Positions 35,144-44,111 of a DNA stretch of 64,000 nt are shown here, one piece after another; position 1 is the first letter of the stretch; the number at the start of each line of letters is the position of its first letter. A program made the position numbers and the translations under genes. Location: the NCBI RefSeq assembly GCF_015351475.1, contig NZ_JADKPR010000015.1:62001-126000 (forward strand). The letters run 5' to 3'. The DNA is from Flavobacterium sp. HJJ (GTDB taxonomy: Bacteria > Bacteroidota > Bacteroidia > Flavobacteriales > Flavobacteriaceae). The notes beneath the pieces were generated by a model. It ran no database searches. It saw nothing but the letters and a program-made list of their open reading frames with translations, and was not told where the DNA came from.

Positions 35144-36286
35144 ATGATGTTTTCAAAAAATAAATTTAAAGCAGTAATAACTTTATTTTTAGCAATTCTA
35201 AGCTTTACTGCCGGCTCAGCACAATCGCCTGCAAAATTCAAAGTTGTTTTGGATGCGGGTCATGGCGGAAAAGACCCTGGAGCGAAGTATAATGGTCATA
35301 AAGAGAAAGACATAACTTTGGCAGTTACCTTAAAAGTTGGTAAATTGTTAGAACAGAACCCTAGTATTGGTTTGATTTATTCCCGTAAAACAGATGAATT
35401 TGTTGAACTAAGAGAAAGAGCCAAAAATGCAAATCGTGCTAATGCAAATTTATTTGTTTCAATTCATTGTAACGCTAATAAAAATAAAGCAGGAAATGGA
35501 AGTGAGACATATGTAATGGGAATGTCAAGAACAAATATGAATTTTGAAGTTTCTAAAACAGAAAACTCCGTAATCTTTCTGGAAGATAATTACAAAAAAG
35601 CCTATAAAGGTTTTGATCCAAATAACCCAGAAACATTAATTGGGCTGAAAATGGTACAGGAGAATAATTTGACTAACAGTATTAGTTTTGCAAAAAAAAT
35701 ACAGAATAATTTTTCAAAGTCTTCGGGAATAAAATCGCGGGGCATAAAACAAGAACCTTTATGGGTATTAGATGCTTCTATTATGCCGGGAGTTTTAATC
35801 GAGATAGGCTTTATTTCAAGTCCGAATGATATTTCTTATCTGGGATCTGAAAATGGTCAAAATGATATTGCCAAAGCTATTGCTGATGCAGTTGTTAGTT
35901 ATAAAAATGAAAATTTTGATTATGAGGAAGGAGAAAGTATTAGTGAGAAATCTGTTCAGAATCATGATGAAAACCTTGAAAAAAAAGAAGAAAATCAATC
36001 GGTTTACAAAGGAACTGTAAAAAAAGATACGCTGGGGTCAATTTTTAAAGTCCAATTTGCTGCCAGTAAAAACAAATTGCCTTTAGAATCAAAAAATTTT
36101 AAAGGACTAAAACATGTATCGTTAGTATATGAGGATAATGTCTATAAATACTTTTATGGAGAAACTTCCGATTACGAAAATGCTAAGAATCAATTGAAAG
36201 AAGTAAAATCCAAAGGATATGATTCGGCTTTTTTAACGGCATTCAGGAACGGTAAAAAAATAAGCGTTCAGGAAGCGGTTAAATAA
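35144..36286 (+). CDS. N-acetylmuramoyl-L-alanine amidase with C-terminal SPOR-like domain
   Basis: A 380-residue paralogue of the preceding gene. Signal peptide (to about residue 26), then amidase motifs DAGHGGKDPGA, HKEKDITLAV, SIHCNANKN and LIEIGFISS. After a charged linker (EEGESISEKS, LEKKEEN) the C-terminal ~80 residues (IFKVQFAAS, YKYFYGETSDYENAKNQL) form a SPOR-like domain that would bind denuded glycan at division sites. The second Glu and spacing match the first amidase closely, which shows tandem duplication. An MCE gene follows by 51 bases. Confidence 0.92.
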   Translation: MMFSKNKFKAVITLFLAILSFTAGSAQSPAKFKVVLDAGHGGKDPGAKYNGHKEKDITLAVTLKVGKLLEQNPSIGLIYSRKTDEFVELRERAKNANRANANLFVSIHCNANKNKAGNGSETYVMGMSRTNMNFEVSKTENSVIFLEDNYKKAYKGFDPNNPETLIGLKMVQENNLTNSISFAKKIQNNFSKSSGIKSRGIKQEPLWVLDASIMPGVLIEIGFISSPNDISYLGSENGQNDIAKAIADAVVSYKNENFDYEEGESISEKSVQNHDENLEKKEENQSVYKGTVKKDTLGSIFKVQFAASKNKLPLESKNFKGLKHVSLVYEDNVYKYFYGETSDYENAKNQLKEVKSKGYDSAFLTAFRNGKKISVQEAVK

Positions 36287-36337
36287 TTATTAGTTCGAAT
36301 ATTTTATATTAAATTTACCATTAAAAAAAACAAAATT

Positions 36338-37297
36338 TTGAAAATTACAAGAGAAATAAAGACTGCTATTTTAGTTATTACATCAATTTTATTATTCATT
36401 TGGGGATATAGTTATTTAAAAGGGAAAGATCTTTTTAATAGTTATAAAACTTTCTATTCGGAATATGAAAATGTAGAAGGACTTGCACCTTCAGCTCCTA
36501 TAACTATTAACGGGCTTGTTGTAGGAAAAGTAAAAACAATAACAATAACAGAAAAAGGTACTTTGTTAGTTGAATTACAGGTAAACACTGATTTTCCAAT
36601 ATCTAAATCAAGTACAACAGCAATTTATGATGCCAGTCTTATTGGTGGTAAACAATTAGCGATTCGCCCTAATTATACCGATAAAAATATTGCCGAAAGC
36701 GGTGATTATTTAAAGGGTGCTGTACAGGCTAGCCTTATGGATTCTTTAGGCGACAAAGTTGGTCCGGTTCTTGCCAAAGTTGAAAAATTAATGACCAGTG
36801 CCGATCAATTGGTTATTAGTTTCAATGAAGTTTTAGATGCCAAAGGTAAAGCCGATTTAAAAAAGAGTTTAGCAGAACTTAGTGCTACAATGGAGCAGTT
36901 TCATAAAGTTGCTTCAAATGCAAATGTAATTTTAGAGGAAAACAAGGGACAATTGAAAGGTGTTGTTTCTAATTTCAATAAGGTTTCAGATAATTTTGTA
37001 AAGATTTCAGATTCATTAAATAAAGCTGATCTGGGTCTTACCGTTAGAAACCTGAATGCAACATTAGCTAAAGTTGACGGTATAATGAAAGGTATAGAGT
37101 CTGGTAAAGGGACAATGGGTAAATTAATGAAAGACGATGCTTTGTATGCTAATTTGTCCAAAACTTCAAAAGAGTTAGAATTGCTTTTACAGGATGTGAG
37201 ACTAAATCCAACACGATATGTAAATGTTTCCGTTTTTGGTAAAAAGAACAAACCATATGTTGCTCCAAAAGATTCTATTACAAACGTAAAAAACTAA
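36338..37297 (+). CDS. MlaD-type MCE-domain protein
   Basis: A protein of 319 residues with one N-terminal membrane helix (TAILVITSILLFIWGYSYL) and an MCE domain (YSEYENVEGLAPSAPITING, then VGKVKTITI). The C-terminal half is helical with FKKVASN- and LNKADLGL-type repeats, as in PqiB/MlaD-like proteins. It is the periplasmic lipid-binding part of an ABC lipid transport system whose ATPase and permease are not in this window. The start is TTG at 36338; no ATG fits better. Confidence 0.87.
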   Translation: MKITREIKTAILVITSILLFIWGYSYLKGKDLFNSYKTFYSEYENVEGLAPSAPITINGLVVGKVKTITITEKGTLLVELQVNTDFPISKSSTTAIYDASLIGGKQLAIRPNYTDKNIAESGDYLKGAVQASLMDSLGDKVGPVLAKVEKLMTSADQLVISFNEVLDAKGKADLKKSLAELSATMEQFHKVASNANVILEENKGQLKGVVSNFNKVSDNFVKISDSLNKADLGLTVRNLNATLAKVDGIMKGIESGKGTMGKLMKDDALYANLSKTSKELELLLQDVRLNPTRYVNVSVFGKKNKPYVAPKDSITNVKN

Positions 37298-37301
37298 TTT
37301 C

Positions 37302-38633
37302 ATGAGTTATCTTAGTAATGTTTTATTTGCCATTGTATTGATTATTGGATTCGGATATTTTTATTTGAATGTAAAAAAAATCATTAGGAATATTAATCTT
37401 GGTATTGATGTAAATCGTAAAGATAATGCAAAAGCTAGATGGCGAAATATGGCTATGATTGCTCTTGGACAGTCCAAAATGGTAAAAAGACCAGTTGCAG
37501 GAATACTGCATATTATTGTGTATGCTGGTTTTATTATCATCAACATAGAATTGTTAGAAATTATTATAGACGGCTTGTTTGGGACTCATAGAATATTTGC
37601 TCCGATTGGAGCTGTATATGATGTTTTAATAGCCTCTTTTGAAATTCTGGCCGTTTTAGTTTTATTTTCGGTTACTGTTTTTTTGATAAGAAGAAATATC
37701 ATCAAGCTGAAAAGATTTATTCATTCGGATTTGAAAGGCTGGCCAAAAGGTGATGCCAATTATATTTTATATTTTGAAATTACTTTGATGACTTTGTTTT
37801 TATTGATGAATGCTTCGGATCTGCATTTGCAGAATGTGCCTGGAGGATTTTCACATTTCATAAAAGCAGGTTCTTTTCCAATAAGTCAATTTATAGCTCC
37901 AGTTTTTAATGGAATGTCAAATGAATTGGTCATGCTGCTGAATGAAGCGTTTTGGTGGATGCATATTGTTGGAATTTTGGTTTTTATGAATTATTTATAT
38001 TTTTCAAAACACCTTCATATTTTATTGGCTTTTCCAAATACATATTTTGCCAGCTTAAATCCTCAGGGACAATTTGATAATTTGGCATCGGTGACGGCAG
38101 AGGTAAAACTGATGATGGATCCTAATGCTGATCCATTTGCTGCAGCGCCGGTTTCGGAAAATGAAGTTCCAAATAAATTTGGAGCCAGCGATGTACAGGA
38201 TTTAAATTGGGTTCAGTTATTGAATGCTTATACATGCACTGAATGTGGACGCTGCACATCATCGTGTCCTGCAAATCAAACCGGTAAAAAATTGTCTCCG
38301 CGTAAAATTATGATGGACACAAGAGACCGATTAGAAGAAGTAGGAAAGAATATCGATGCTAACAAAGGTGTTTTTGTACCAGACAATAAAACGTTATTGA
38401 ACGATTATATTACTCCAGAGGAATTATGGGCTTGTACATCATGCAACGCCTGTGTGGAGGAATGCCCGGTAAATATAAGCCCGCTTTCTATTATTATGGA
38501 TATGAGACGTTATCTAGTGATGGAACAAAGCGCAGCTCCAATGCCTATTAATGCCATGATGACTAATATCGAAAATAATGGTGCTCCTTGGCAGTACAGT
38601 CAGCAGGACCGTTTGAATTGGAAAAATGACTAA
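37302..38633 (+). CDS. Membrane (Fe-S)-binding oxidoreductase (heterodisulfide reductase-like)
   Basis: A 443-residue protein: about five membrane helices like the nitrate reductase gamma/HdrE family, then two 4Fe-4S ferredoxin-type clusters, CTECGRCTSSCP (about 311-322) and CTSCNACVEECPV (about 377-389). It probably passes electrons between quinone and the soluble partner encoded next. The MCE stop lies 4 bases upstream. The partner gene follows after a hairpin-rich gap. The physiological donor is unknown. Confidence 0.85.
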   Translation: MSYLSNVLFAIVLIIGFGYFYLNVKKIIRNINLGIDVNRKDNAKARWRNMAMIALGQSKMVKRPVAGILHIIVYAGFIIINIELLEIIIDGLFGTHRIFAPIGAVYDVLIASFEILAVLVLFSVTVFLIRRNIIKLKRFIHSDLKGWPKGDANYILYFEITLMTLFLLMNASDLHLQNVPGGFSHFIKAGSFPISQFIAPVFNGMSNELVMLLNEAFWWMHIVGILVFMNYLYFSKHLHILLAFPNTYFASLNPQGQFDNLASVTAEVKLMMDPNADPFAAAPVSENEVPNKFGASDVQDLNWVQLLNAYTCTECGRCTSSCPANQTGKKLSPRKIMMDTRDRLEEVGKNIDANKGVFVPDNKTLLNDYITPEELWACTSCNACVEECPVNISPLSIIMDMRRYLVMEQSAAPMPINAMMTNIENNGAPWQYSQQDRLNWKND

Positions 38634-38638
38634 TAGTT

Positions 38639-38718
38639 TAATCGTTTATTTGGTTATTTGTTTAACCGAATAGCTGATTCACAAATTAACGATTAAACGA
38701 ATAAACAAATAAACGAAT
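38639..38718. repeat. Imperfect inverted repeat between the two Fe-S genes
   Basis: Arms of about 26 bp, 38639-38665 and 38693-38718, built from words such as AATCGTTTATTTG and CAAATAAACGA. The same words occur at 3037-3080 upstream of argF'. It could be a transcript-stability hairpin or a dispersed repeat. Confidence 0.5.
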
Positions 38719-38729
38719 TTTTAAAAGAA

Positions 38730-39521
38730 ATGTCAGAAAATTTAATAGTGCCAACAATGGCCGAAATGCTAGCCCAGGGAAAACAGCCAGAAGTTTTATT
38801 TTGGGTAGGATGCGCAGGAAGTTTTGACGATAGAGCAAAGAAAATTACTAAAGCATTTGTGCGTATTCTGAATCGTGCAAATGTTTCTTTTGCAGTTTTA
38901 GGAACAGAAGAAAGCTGTACCGGAGATCCCGCAAAAAGAGCAGGAAATGAGTTTTTGTTTCAAATGCAGGCCATGATGAACATTGAAGTTTTGAATGCCT
39001 ATGAAGCAAAAAAAATAGTTACTGCTTGTCCGCATTGTTTCAATACTTTGAAAAATGAATATCCGGAACTTGGCGGTCATTATGAAGTGGTACACCATAC
39101 TGAATTCCTTAAATCATTATTAGATTCAGGACGATTAACGATTGAAGGAGGGCAGTTTAAAGGGAAAAGAATTGCTTTTCACGATCCTTGTTATTTAGGC
39201 AGAGCTAATAATGTATATGAAGCGCCAAGAGATTTAATTCAGAAACTTGATGCTGAATTAATTGAAATGAAACGTTCAAAAGCAAATGGTTTATGCTGTG
39301 GTGCCGGCGGAGCGCAAATGTTTAAAGATGCTGAGTCTGGAAATAAGGAAATCAATATTGAAAGAACAGAAGATGCTTTGGAAACAAAACCAAACATTAT
39401 TGCAGCTGGCTGTCCTTTCTGCAACACGATGCTGACAGACGGAGTTAAAAATAAAGAGCGGGAAGATGACGTTAAAGTAATGGATATCGCTGAGTTAATT
39501 GCAAATGCTCAAGACCTGTAA
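38730..39521 (+). CDS. (Fe-S)-binding protein with CCG domains (HdrB-like)
   Basis: A 263-residue soluble partner of the preceding membrane protein. The cysteine-rich CCG motifs are visible twice: WVGCAGSFDD with CPHCFNTLKNEYP, and HDPCYLGRAN with GLCCGAGGAQMF, then GCPFCNTML. In heterodisulfide reductase this arrangement holds a non-cubane iron-sulfur cluster. Together with 37302-38633 it looks like a two-subunit redox module found in many Bacteroidota. The substrate is unknown. Confidence 0.86.
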   Translation: MSENLIVPTMAEMLAQGKQPEVLFWVGCAGSFDDRAKKITKAFVRILNRANVSFAVLGTEESCTGDPAKRAGNEFLFQMQAMMNIEVLNAYEAKKIVTACPHCFNTLKNEYPELGGHYEVVHHTEFLKSLLDSGRLTIEGGQFKGKRIAFHDPCYLGRANNVYEAPRDLIQKLDAELIEMKRSKANGLCCGAGGAQMFKDAESGNKEINIERTEDALETKPNIIAAGCPFCNTMLTDGVKNKEREDDVKVMDIAELIANAQDL

Positions 39522-39673
39522 AAGTTTAATTGTTTAAGATAATGTTTAACAGTTTGAAAACAACAATCCTAAACTATTTTAAATAATCCTTAAATAACTT
39601 TAAACTTTTTTCAGTCTAAATCTAAAATTATAAATCTGCAGTCTAAAATCTGCATTCTAAAATCATAAATACA

Positions 39674-40159
39674 ATGTACGTTCCTTTTGAAAATTTACCC
39701 GGAGAATCTAGAATTTGGATTTATCAATCGAATAGAAAATTTTCGGATGCAGAGTTTTCCGAAATTGAAACTGATCTGCAGTCTTTTCTTAACGAATGGG
39801 CAGCGCATGGAACAAGTCTAGAATCATCTTATTTATTAAAATACAATCGGTTCATTATAATCGCAGTTAATCAGGAAGTGCAGGCAGCAACAGGCTGTTC
39901 AATCGATTCATCGGTAGAATTTATCCAAAGTATAGAGAAAAAATACAATGTAGATTTATTGGATAAAATGAATGTAACCTTCAAATTGGGTGAGCATATT
40001 GCATATAAGCCATTAATTGATTTCAAGAAAATGGTTAAAGATAAAGCGGTTACCGAAAACACAGTTGTTTTTAATAATCTGGTAAATAATATCGAGGAGT
40101 TCAATGAATCTTGGGAAGTTCCTGCTTTGGACAGCTGGCACAGCCGTTTTTTCAATTAA
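39674..40159 (+). CDS. Conserved Bacteroidota protein of unknown function
   Basis: A cytoplasmic protein of 161 residues, starting MYVPFENLPGESRIWIYQSN. Homologues are often labelled ABC transporter ATPase, but there is no Walker A, Walker B or signature motif, so the label is not supported. A conserved-looking cysteine lies in AATGCSIDSSVEFI. It lies between an HdrB-like gene and a PAP2 gene in the same direction, 12 bases before the latter. Confidence 0.72.
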   Translation: MYVPFENLPGESRIWIYQSNRKFSDAEFSEIETDLQSFLNEWAAHGTSLESSYLLKYNRFIIIAVNQEVQAATGCSIDSSVEFIQSIEKKYNVDLLDKMNVTFKLGEHIAYKPLIDFKKMVKDKAVTENTVVFNNLVNNIEEFNESWEVPALDSWHSRFFN

Positions 40160-40171
40160 TTAAAAGCAAGG

Positions 40172-40786
40172 ATGTCTAAAATTATTTCTTTTTTATTAGT
40201 ACTGTTTTGTTTTTCGATTTCTAATGCCCAAAACTCAGATATTGATCTTTTAAAAAAAATCAATCTCAATAGAAATACTAATCTCGAATCAGCAATGATT
40301 GGAATTACGAACAGTGCAATGCCTGTCAGTGTTGGTACCCCTGTGATTATTTATGCCGTTGGATTAATCGAAAAGGACAGTACTACGAAGAAAAAAGCAA
40401 TATTCATGGGTGAGTCTTTGGCAGCTTCGGTATTTATTTCTGTAGCTTTAAAAAGTATTACCAAAAGAGACCGCCCTTATGTAACCTATCCGGAAATTGA
40501 AAATGTTACAGATGAATCCAGTACCTCTTTTCCTTCAGCTCATACTTCATCAGCTTTTGCAGCTGCAACATCCTTAAGTATGGCATATCCTAAATGGTAT
40601 GTAATTGCTCCGTCCTTTATATGGGCAGGTACAGTTGGATATTCCCGTATGTATCTTGGCGTGCATTATCCTACTGATGTTTTGGCTGGTGCGCTTGTGG
40701 GAAGCGGTTCTGCTTTTTTGTGTTATAAACTAAATAAGTGGATTAATAAAAAAAGAAAACCTCATCAAAAAAAGCTTTGGGAGTAA
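40172..40786 (+). CDS. PAP2-superfamily phosphatase, exported
   Basis: A membrane phosphatase of 204 residues of the type that acts on lipid phosphates such as undecaprenyl pyrophosphate. The signal peptide or first helix is MSKIISFLLVLFCFSISNAQ. The three PAP2 motifs are present: KSITKRDRP (about 105-113), SFPSAHTSSAF, and YSRMYLGVHYPTDVLAG. The catalytic side faces the periplasm. Substrate specificity cannot be read. Confidence 0.87.
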   Translation: MSKIISFLLVLFCFSISNAQNSDIDLLKKINLNRNTNLESAMIGITNSAMPVSVGTPVIIYAVGLIEKDSTTKKKAIFMGESLAASVFISVALKSITKRDRPYVTYPEIENVTDESSTSFPSAHTSSAFAAATSLSMAYPKWYVIAPSFIWAGTVGYSRMYLGVHYPTDVLAGALVGSGSAFLCYKLNKWINKKRKPHQKKLWE

Positions 40787-40856
40787 TATCATTGAAGATT
40801 TCAGATTAACGATTTTTGATTTCTGATATGTGAATGCTTAAAACAGATTATTTTTA

Positions 40857-41008
40857 TATGACTGTCCGCAAATAATACCATGTATTTTTTTTCGTCACTG
40901 AATACACAGATTCTCACAGATTTCATTACTGTTTTTTTTTAATCTGTGTAAATCTTTTTAATCTGTGGCTCTTTTAGATCTGTTTGGTATTAGTTAAGGA
41001 TAGTCATA
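40857..41008 (-). mobile_element. MITE-like element, copy 2 (152 bp)
   Basis: The inverse orientation of 19794-19942. The terminal inverted repeats are again TATGACT...TAATACCA, and long stretches of the interior agree. The inner halves differ by small changes and indels. It sits in the gap between PAP2 and bshA. Confidence 0.65.
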
Positions 41009-41330
41009 AACTTTTATATGCAGGTGGGTTTTTCTTTCCCGCTTTTTTTATCAATTGCCCCAGTCCAAAACTGAGCTTCACTACAAACAATGTTCTCTTA
41101 ATTTTGTTGAAAAAATATTGCTTCGAAGAAATTCCTTCTGTAAAAAAGCTTTGAAAGTAACTTTAAAAATGTTAAAATTTAACTTTTTTTTCATAGAAAA
41201 CCGCTCCTAATCTGCTTACATTCGTTACGCTTAAAAATAGATATTAAATCGGCATAAAATCGATGTGAAGGAAGTATTCATATTCGTGTGCAGATTAAAT
41301 ATATTCAATAAAAAACAATCAAAAACATAT
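41009..41330. other. Intergenic stretch upstream of bshA
   Basis: AT-rich DNA with no coding frame that I trust. A frame upstream of the bshA ATG is open from 41265 but is low in complexity. No exact TAnnTTTG is close to the ATG. Confidence 0.4.
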
Positions 41331-42464
41331 ATGAAAATAGCAATTGTTTGTTATCCAACTTTTGGAGGAAGTGGCGTAGTTGCAACAGAATTAGGTCTGG
41401 AATTAGCAAGAAGAGGACATGAAATACATTTTATAACTTATAGTCAGCCTGTACGTTTAGCACTTCTTAATCCAAATGTGCATTATCACGAAGTAATTGT
41501 CCCGGAATATCCTTTATTCCATTTTCAGCCTTATGAATTGGCTTTGTCCAGTAAGCTGGTCGATATGGTTAAATTGTACAAAATAGAATTACTGCATGTG
41601 CATTACGCAATTCCGCATGCCTACGCAGGCTATATGGCAAAACAGATGCTAAAAGACGAAGGAATCGATATTCCTATGGTGACCACACTGCACGGAACCG
41701 ATATTACTTTGGTAGGGAACCATCCTTTTTACAAGCCTGCAGTTACATTTAGCATTAATAAATCAGATTACGTGACTTCGGTTTCCCAAAGCCTGAAAGA
41801 TGATACTTTGAAATTATTCAATATTAAAAATACGATTCAGGTCATTCCTAATTTTATTGAATTGGACAAAAAAGATTATGACCCAACGATTCCCTGCCGG
41901 CGTTCTGTTATGGCTAATCCCGAAGAAAGAATAATTACACATATCAGTAATTTCAGGAAAGTAAAGCGAATTCCGGATATCATTAAAATATTTTATAAGA
42001 TTCAAAAAAAGATTCCATCCAAGTTGATGATGGTAGGGGATGGCCCCGAAAAAGAAAAGGCTGAAAAATTATGCAGGAAGTTTGGTATTCAGGACAAAGT
42101 CATATTTTTTGGCAACAGTAATGAGATTGACCGCATTCTAGGCCTTACCGATTTATTTCTTCTGCCTTCCGAAACAGAAAGTTTTGGTTTGGCAGCTCTC
42201 GAAGCAATGGCTTGCGGTGTTCCAGTGATTTCAAGTAATTCTGGAGGTCTGCCGGAAGTAAACAGGGATGGTGTTTCGGGTTATCTGAGTGATGTTGGAG
42301 AAGTGAATGAAATGGCAGAAAATGCATTAAAAATATTAAAAGAGGACAGTGTTCTCAATGAGTTTAAAAAGAATGCACTGCATGTAGCAGAACAATTTGA
42401 TATTAAAAATATTCTGCCTATTTATGAAGCTTTGTACCAGAAGGCAATTAATAAATACAAATAA
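41331..42464 (+). CDS. bshA: N-acetyl-alpha-D-glucosaminyl L-malate synthase
   Basis: The first enzyme of bacillithiol synthesis: it joins UDP-GlcNAc to L-malate. A GT4 glycosyltransferase; from the ATG at 41331 it is 377 residues. Motifs: IVCYPTFGGSGVVATELG at the start, LHGTDITLVGNHP, and the EX7E-type LPSETESFGLAALEAMACG (about 280-300). The frame is open to 41265 but the family N-terminus is at MKIAIVCYPT. It stands alone here, so bshB and bshC must lie elsewhere. It implies a bacillithiol-using redox buffer. Confidence 0.9.
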   Translation: MKIAIVCYPTFGGSGVVATELGLELARRGHEIHFITYSQPVRLALLNPNVHYHEVIVPEYPLFHFQPYELALSSKLVDMVKLYKIELLHVHYAIPHAYAGYMAKQMLKDEGIDIPMVTTLHGTDITLVGNHPFYKPAVTFSINKSDYVTSVSQSLKDDTLKLFNIKNTIQVIPNFIELDKKDYDPTIPCRRSVMANPEERIITHISNFRKVKRIPDIIKIFYKIQKKIPSKLMMVGDGPEKEKAEKLCRKFGIQDKVIFFGNSNEIDRILGLTDLFLLPSETESFGLAALEAMACGVPVISSNSGGLPEVNRDGVSGYLSDVGEVNEMAENALKILKEDSVLNEFKKNALHVAEQFDIKNILPIYEALYQKAINKYK

Positions 42465-42484
42465 CGGAATGTGATTGTTTTTTT

Positions 42485-42578
42485 GGAGCAGAACATGATT
42501 CCTCCCGCTTTCCGTTGCAATCTTGTGTGCCGAACCCCGGTTCACAAGGATTTCCACTGAAATAGGGGCTAAACGAGA
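42485..42578 (-). repeat. Structured dispersed element, copy 2 (Flavo-1-like?)
   Basis: On the minus strand it has TAGCCCC, a stem CTTGTG...CACAAG around CCGGGGTTCGG, then GCGGGA and CTGCTCC, in the same order as copy 1 at 1-90. The stem bases differ from copy 1 (CTTTCCTGCC there) but still pair, which is compensatory change. Located between bshA and the quinone reductase gene. Confidence 0.55.
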
Positions 42579-42792
42579 TATTTTAGATGATTTAAGAAAG
42601 TTTATTTTTTGCGTTCACGAGAGAAGTTTCTGCTAACAGAGGTATTAGTCAATATTTAGAATTTATCTGCTTTACATTGTGGTGAGAGGTTGCACTCGGG
42701 TGATAGCGAACTGACGAAGTAATTCTGCCTATTACTGAACTGATCTACTCGATCGTGTGGTACGACGAAAAATTAATAAAAAAACAGAAAAA
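42579..42792. other. Unassigned gap before the quinone reductase gene
   Basis: About 210 bases with a mixed, less AT-rich look than the surroundings (ACTCGGGTGATAGCGAACTG). I recognise no gene or RNA in it. Confidence 0.35.
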
Positions 42793-43764
42793 ATGAAAGC
42801 AGCAGTTGTATTTCAAAAAGGTGAATTACCAAAGTATGTAACAGACTTTGTAGAACCAATTGTGCAAAATGAAAATGAATTATTGATTTCAGTAAAGGCA
42901 TCTGCTGTAAAAAATCTTGACAAATTGCGGGCAAGCGGAAAACATTATTCACTGCAAAACTTTGATAAACCAATTGTAGTAGGTGGCGACGGAGTTGGCT
43001 TACTCGAAGACGGAACAAGGGTTTATGCAATGGGCGTAAGCGGAATGATTGCCGAAATGGCAATCGTTGAAAAAAGCAGAGTTGTTAAACTTCCTGAAAA
43101 TATTAATAATGCGATTGCTTCGGCTTTGCCTAATGCTGTTATGGGTTCTGCATTAGCGCTTCGTTTCAGGGCCTCATTAGAAAAAGGACAGACAGTTCTA
43201 GTGAATGGCGCTACAGGCGTTACTGGGAAAATTGCGGTTCAGCTTGCCAAATATTACGGAGCAAAAAAAGTCATCGCGACAGGCAGAAATGAACAATCGT
43301 TACAGGAATTACTGATGCTTGGAGCAGACGAAATTATTTCAGTTAAACAAGATGATGAAAGTTTTATTTCACAAATTAAAAAAAGTCACAAACAAAATCC
43401 AATTGACGTTGTAATAGATTACTTGTGGGGACATAGTGCGGAATTGATTTTGTCATCATTAAAGGGTAATGGTGACTTTTCGCACCGTACACGTTTTGTT
43501 ACAGTTGGCGGTATGACAGGCGACATAATTACTCTTTCATCTTCAATTTTGCGAGGAACAGATATTCAAATTTCAGGTTCGGGTTTGGGTAGCTGGACAA
43601 GAGAAGAAGTAAAACTCTTGTTCGCTGAAATACTTCCTGAAATATTCCAGCTTGCAGCCGACAATAAATTAAAAATAGAAACCGTGAATGCTGAATTGAA
43701 AGACATTGAAAAAGTTTGGGGAATGAATATTGACGGAGGAAAAAGATTAGTAATAGAGATATAA
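42793..43764 (+). CDS. Zinc-independent quinone oxidoreductase (MDR family)
   Basis: A medium-chain dehydrogenase/reductase of 323 residues from the ATG at 42793 (MKAAVVFQKGELPKYV); the longer frame from 42757 begins with a basic, unusual stretch. The Rossmann motif is LVNGATGVTGKIAVQLAKYYGAKKVIATGR. The catalytic zinc ligands of the alcohol dehydrogenases are absent, so NADPH:quinone reductase is the best label. The substrate is unknown. It sits between two unexplained gaps. Confidence 0.8.
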   Translation: MKAAVVFQKGELPKYVTDFVEPIVQNENELLISVKASAVKNLDKLRASGKHYSLQNFDKPIVVGGDGVGLLEDGTRVYAMGVSGMIAEMAIVEKSRVVKLPENINNAIASALPNAVMGSALALRFRASLEKGQTVLVNGATGVTGKIAVQLAKYYGAKKVIATGRNEQSLQELLMLGADEIISVKQDDESFISQIKKSHKQNPIDVVIDYLWGHSAELILSSLKGNGDFSHRTRFVTVGGMTGDIITLSSSILRGTDIQISGSGLGSWTREEVKLLFAEILPEIFQLAADNKLKIETVNAELKDIEKVWGMNIDGGKRLVIEI

Positions 43765-44111
43765 CAATCCCAATCTTGTATTTGAAATCCGCCAATCCTG
43801 GTATTAAACAGTTTTTAAGCTTTGCTTTGCCAGCACAGAATGCAATTCGTTATCATTGTGCAGGTCTGCGCGATCGGATTTTTTTTGATTCTGTTAAGAA
43901 TCTTCGATTGCTATTCCGTATCGATGTGGACTTTGTTTGTCGCGTTACTTGTGAGGATGCTTACAGCATGATAAGTTTGTATCTTAATGTTGAGTAAAAT
44001 AGGGGTATTAGCAAGCCTGCTAGCTAAATAAAGTAATCTAAGTAATAAATTTTCATTCCTTACTTCTTATATTACTTCATAAAACTTACATTTGCCAAAA
44101 ACTTTAAAACA
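43765..44111. other. Gap between quinone reductase and aroC
   Basis: 347 bases. A 73-codon frame (43776-43997) is open but starts poorly, has no recognisable motif and is probably chance. The block 43830-43990 is less AT-rich than its surroundings. The end holds a -7 box for aroC. Confidence 0.4.
44087..44094 (+). promoter_or_regulatory. -7 box upstream of aroC
   Basis: TACATTTG matches TAnnTTTG; the aroC ATG follows 18 bases later. Confidence 0.5.

Noticed and set aside
43776..43997. A real 73-residue protein
   Set aside because: No motif and no good start; kept only as an unexplained block.
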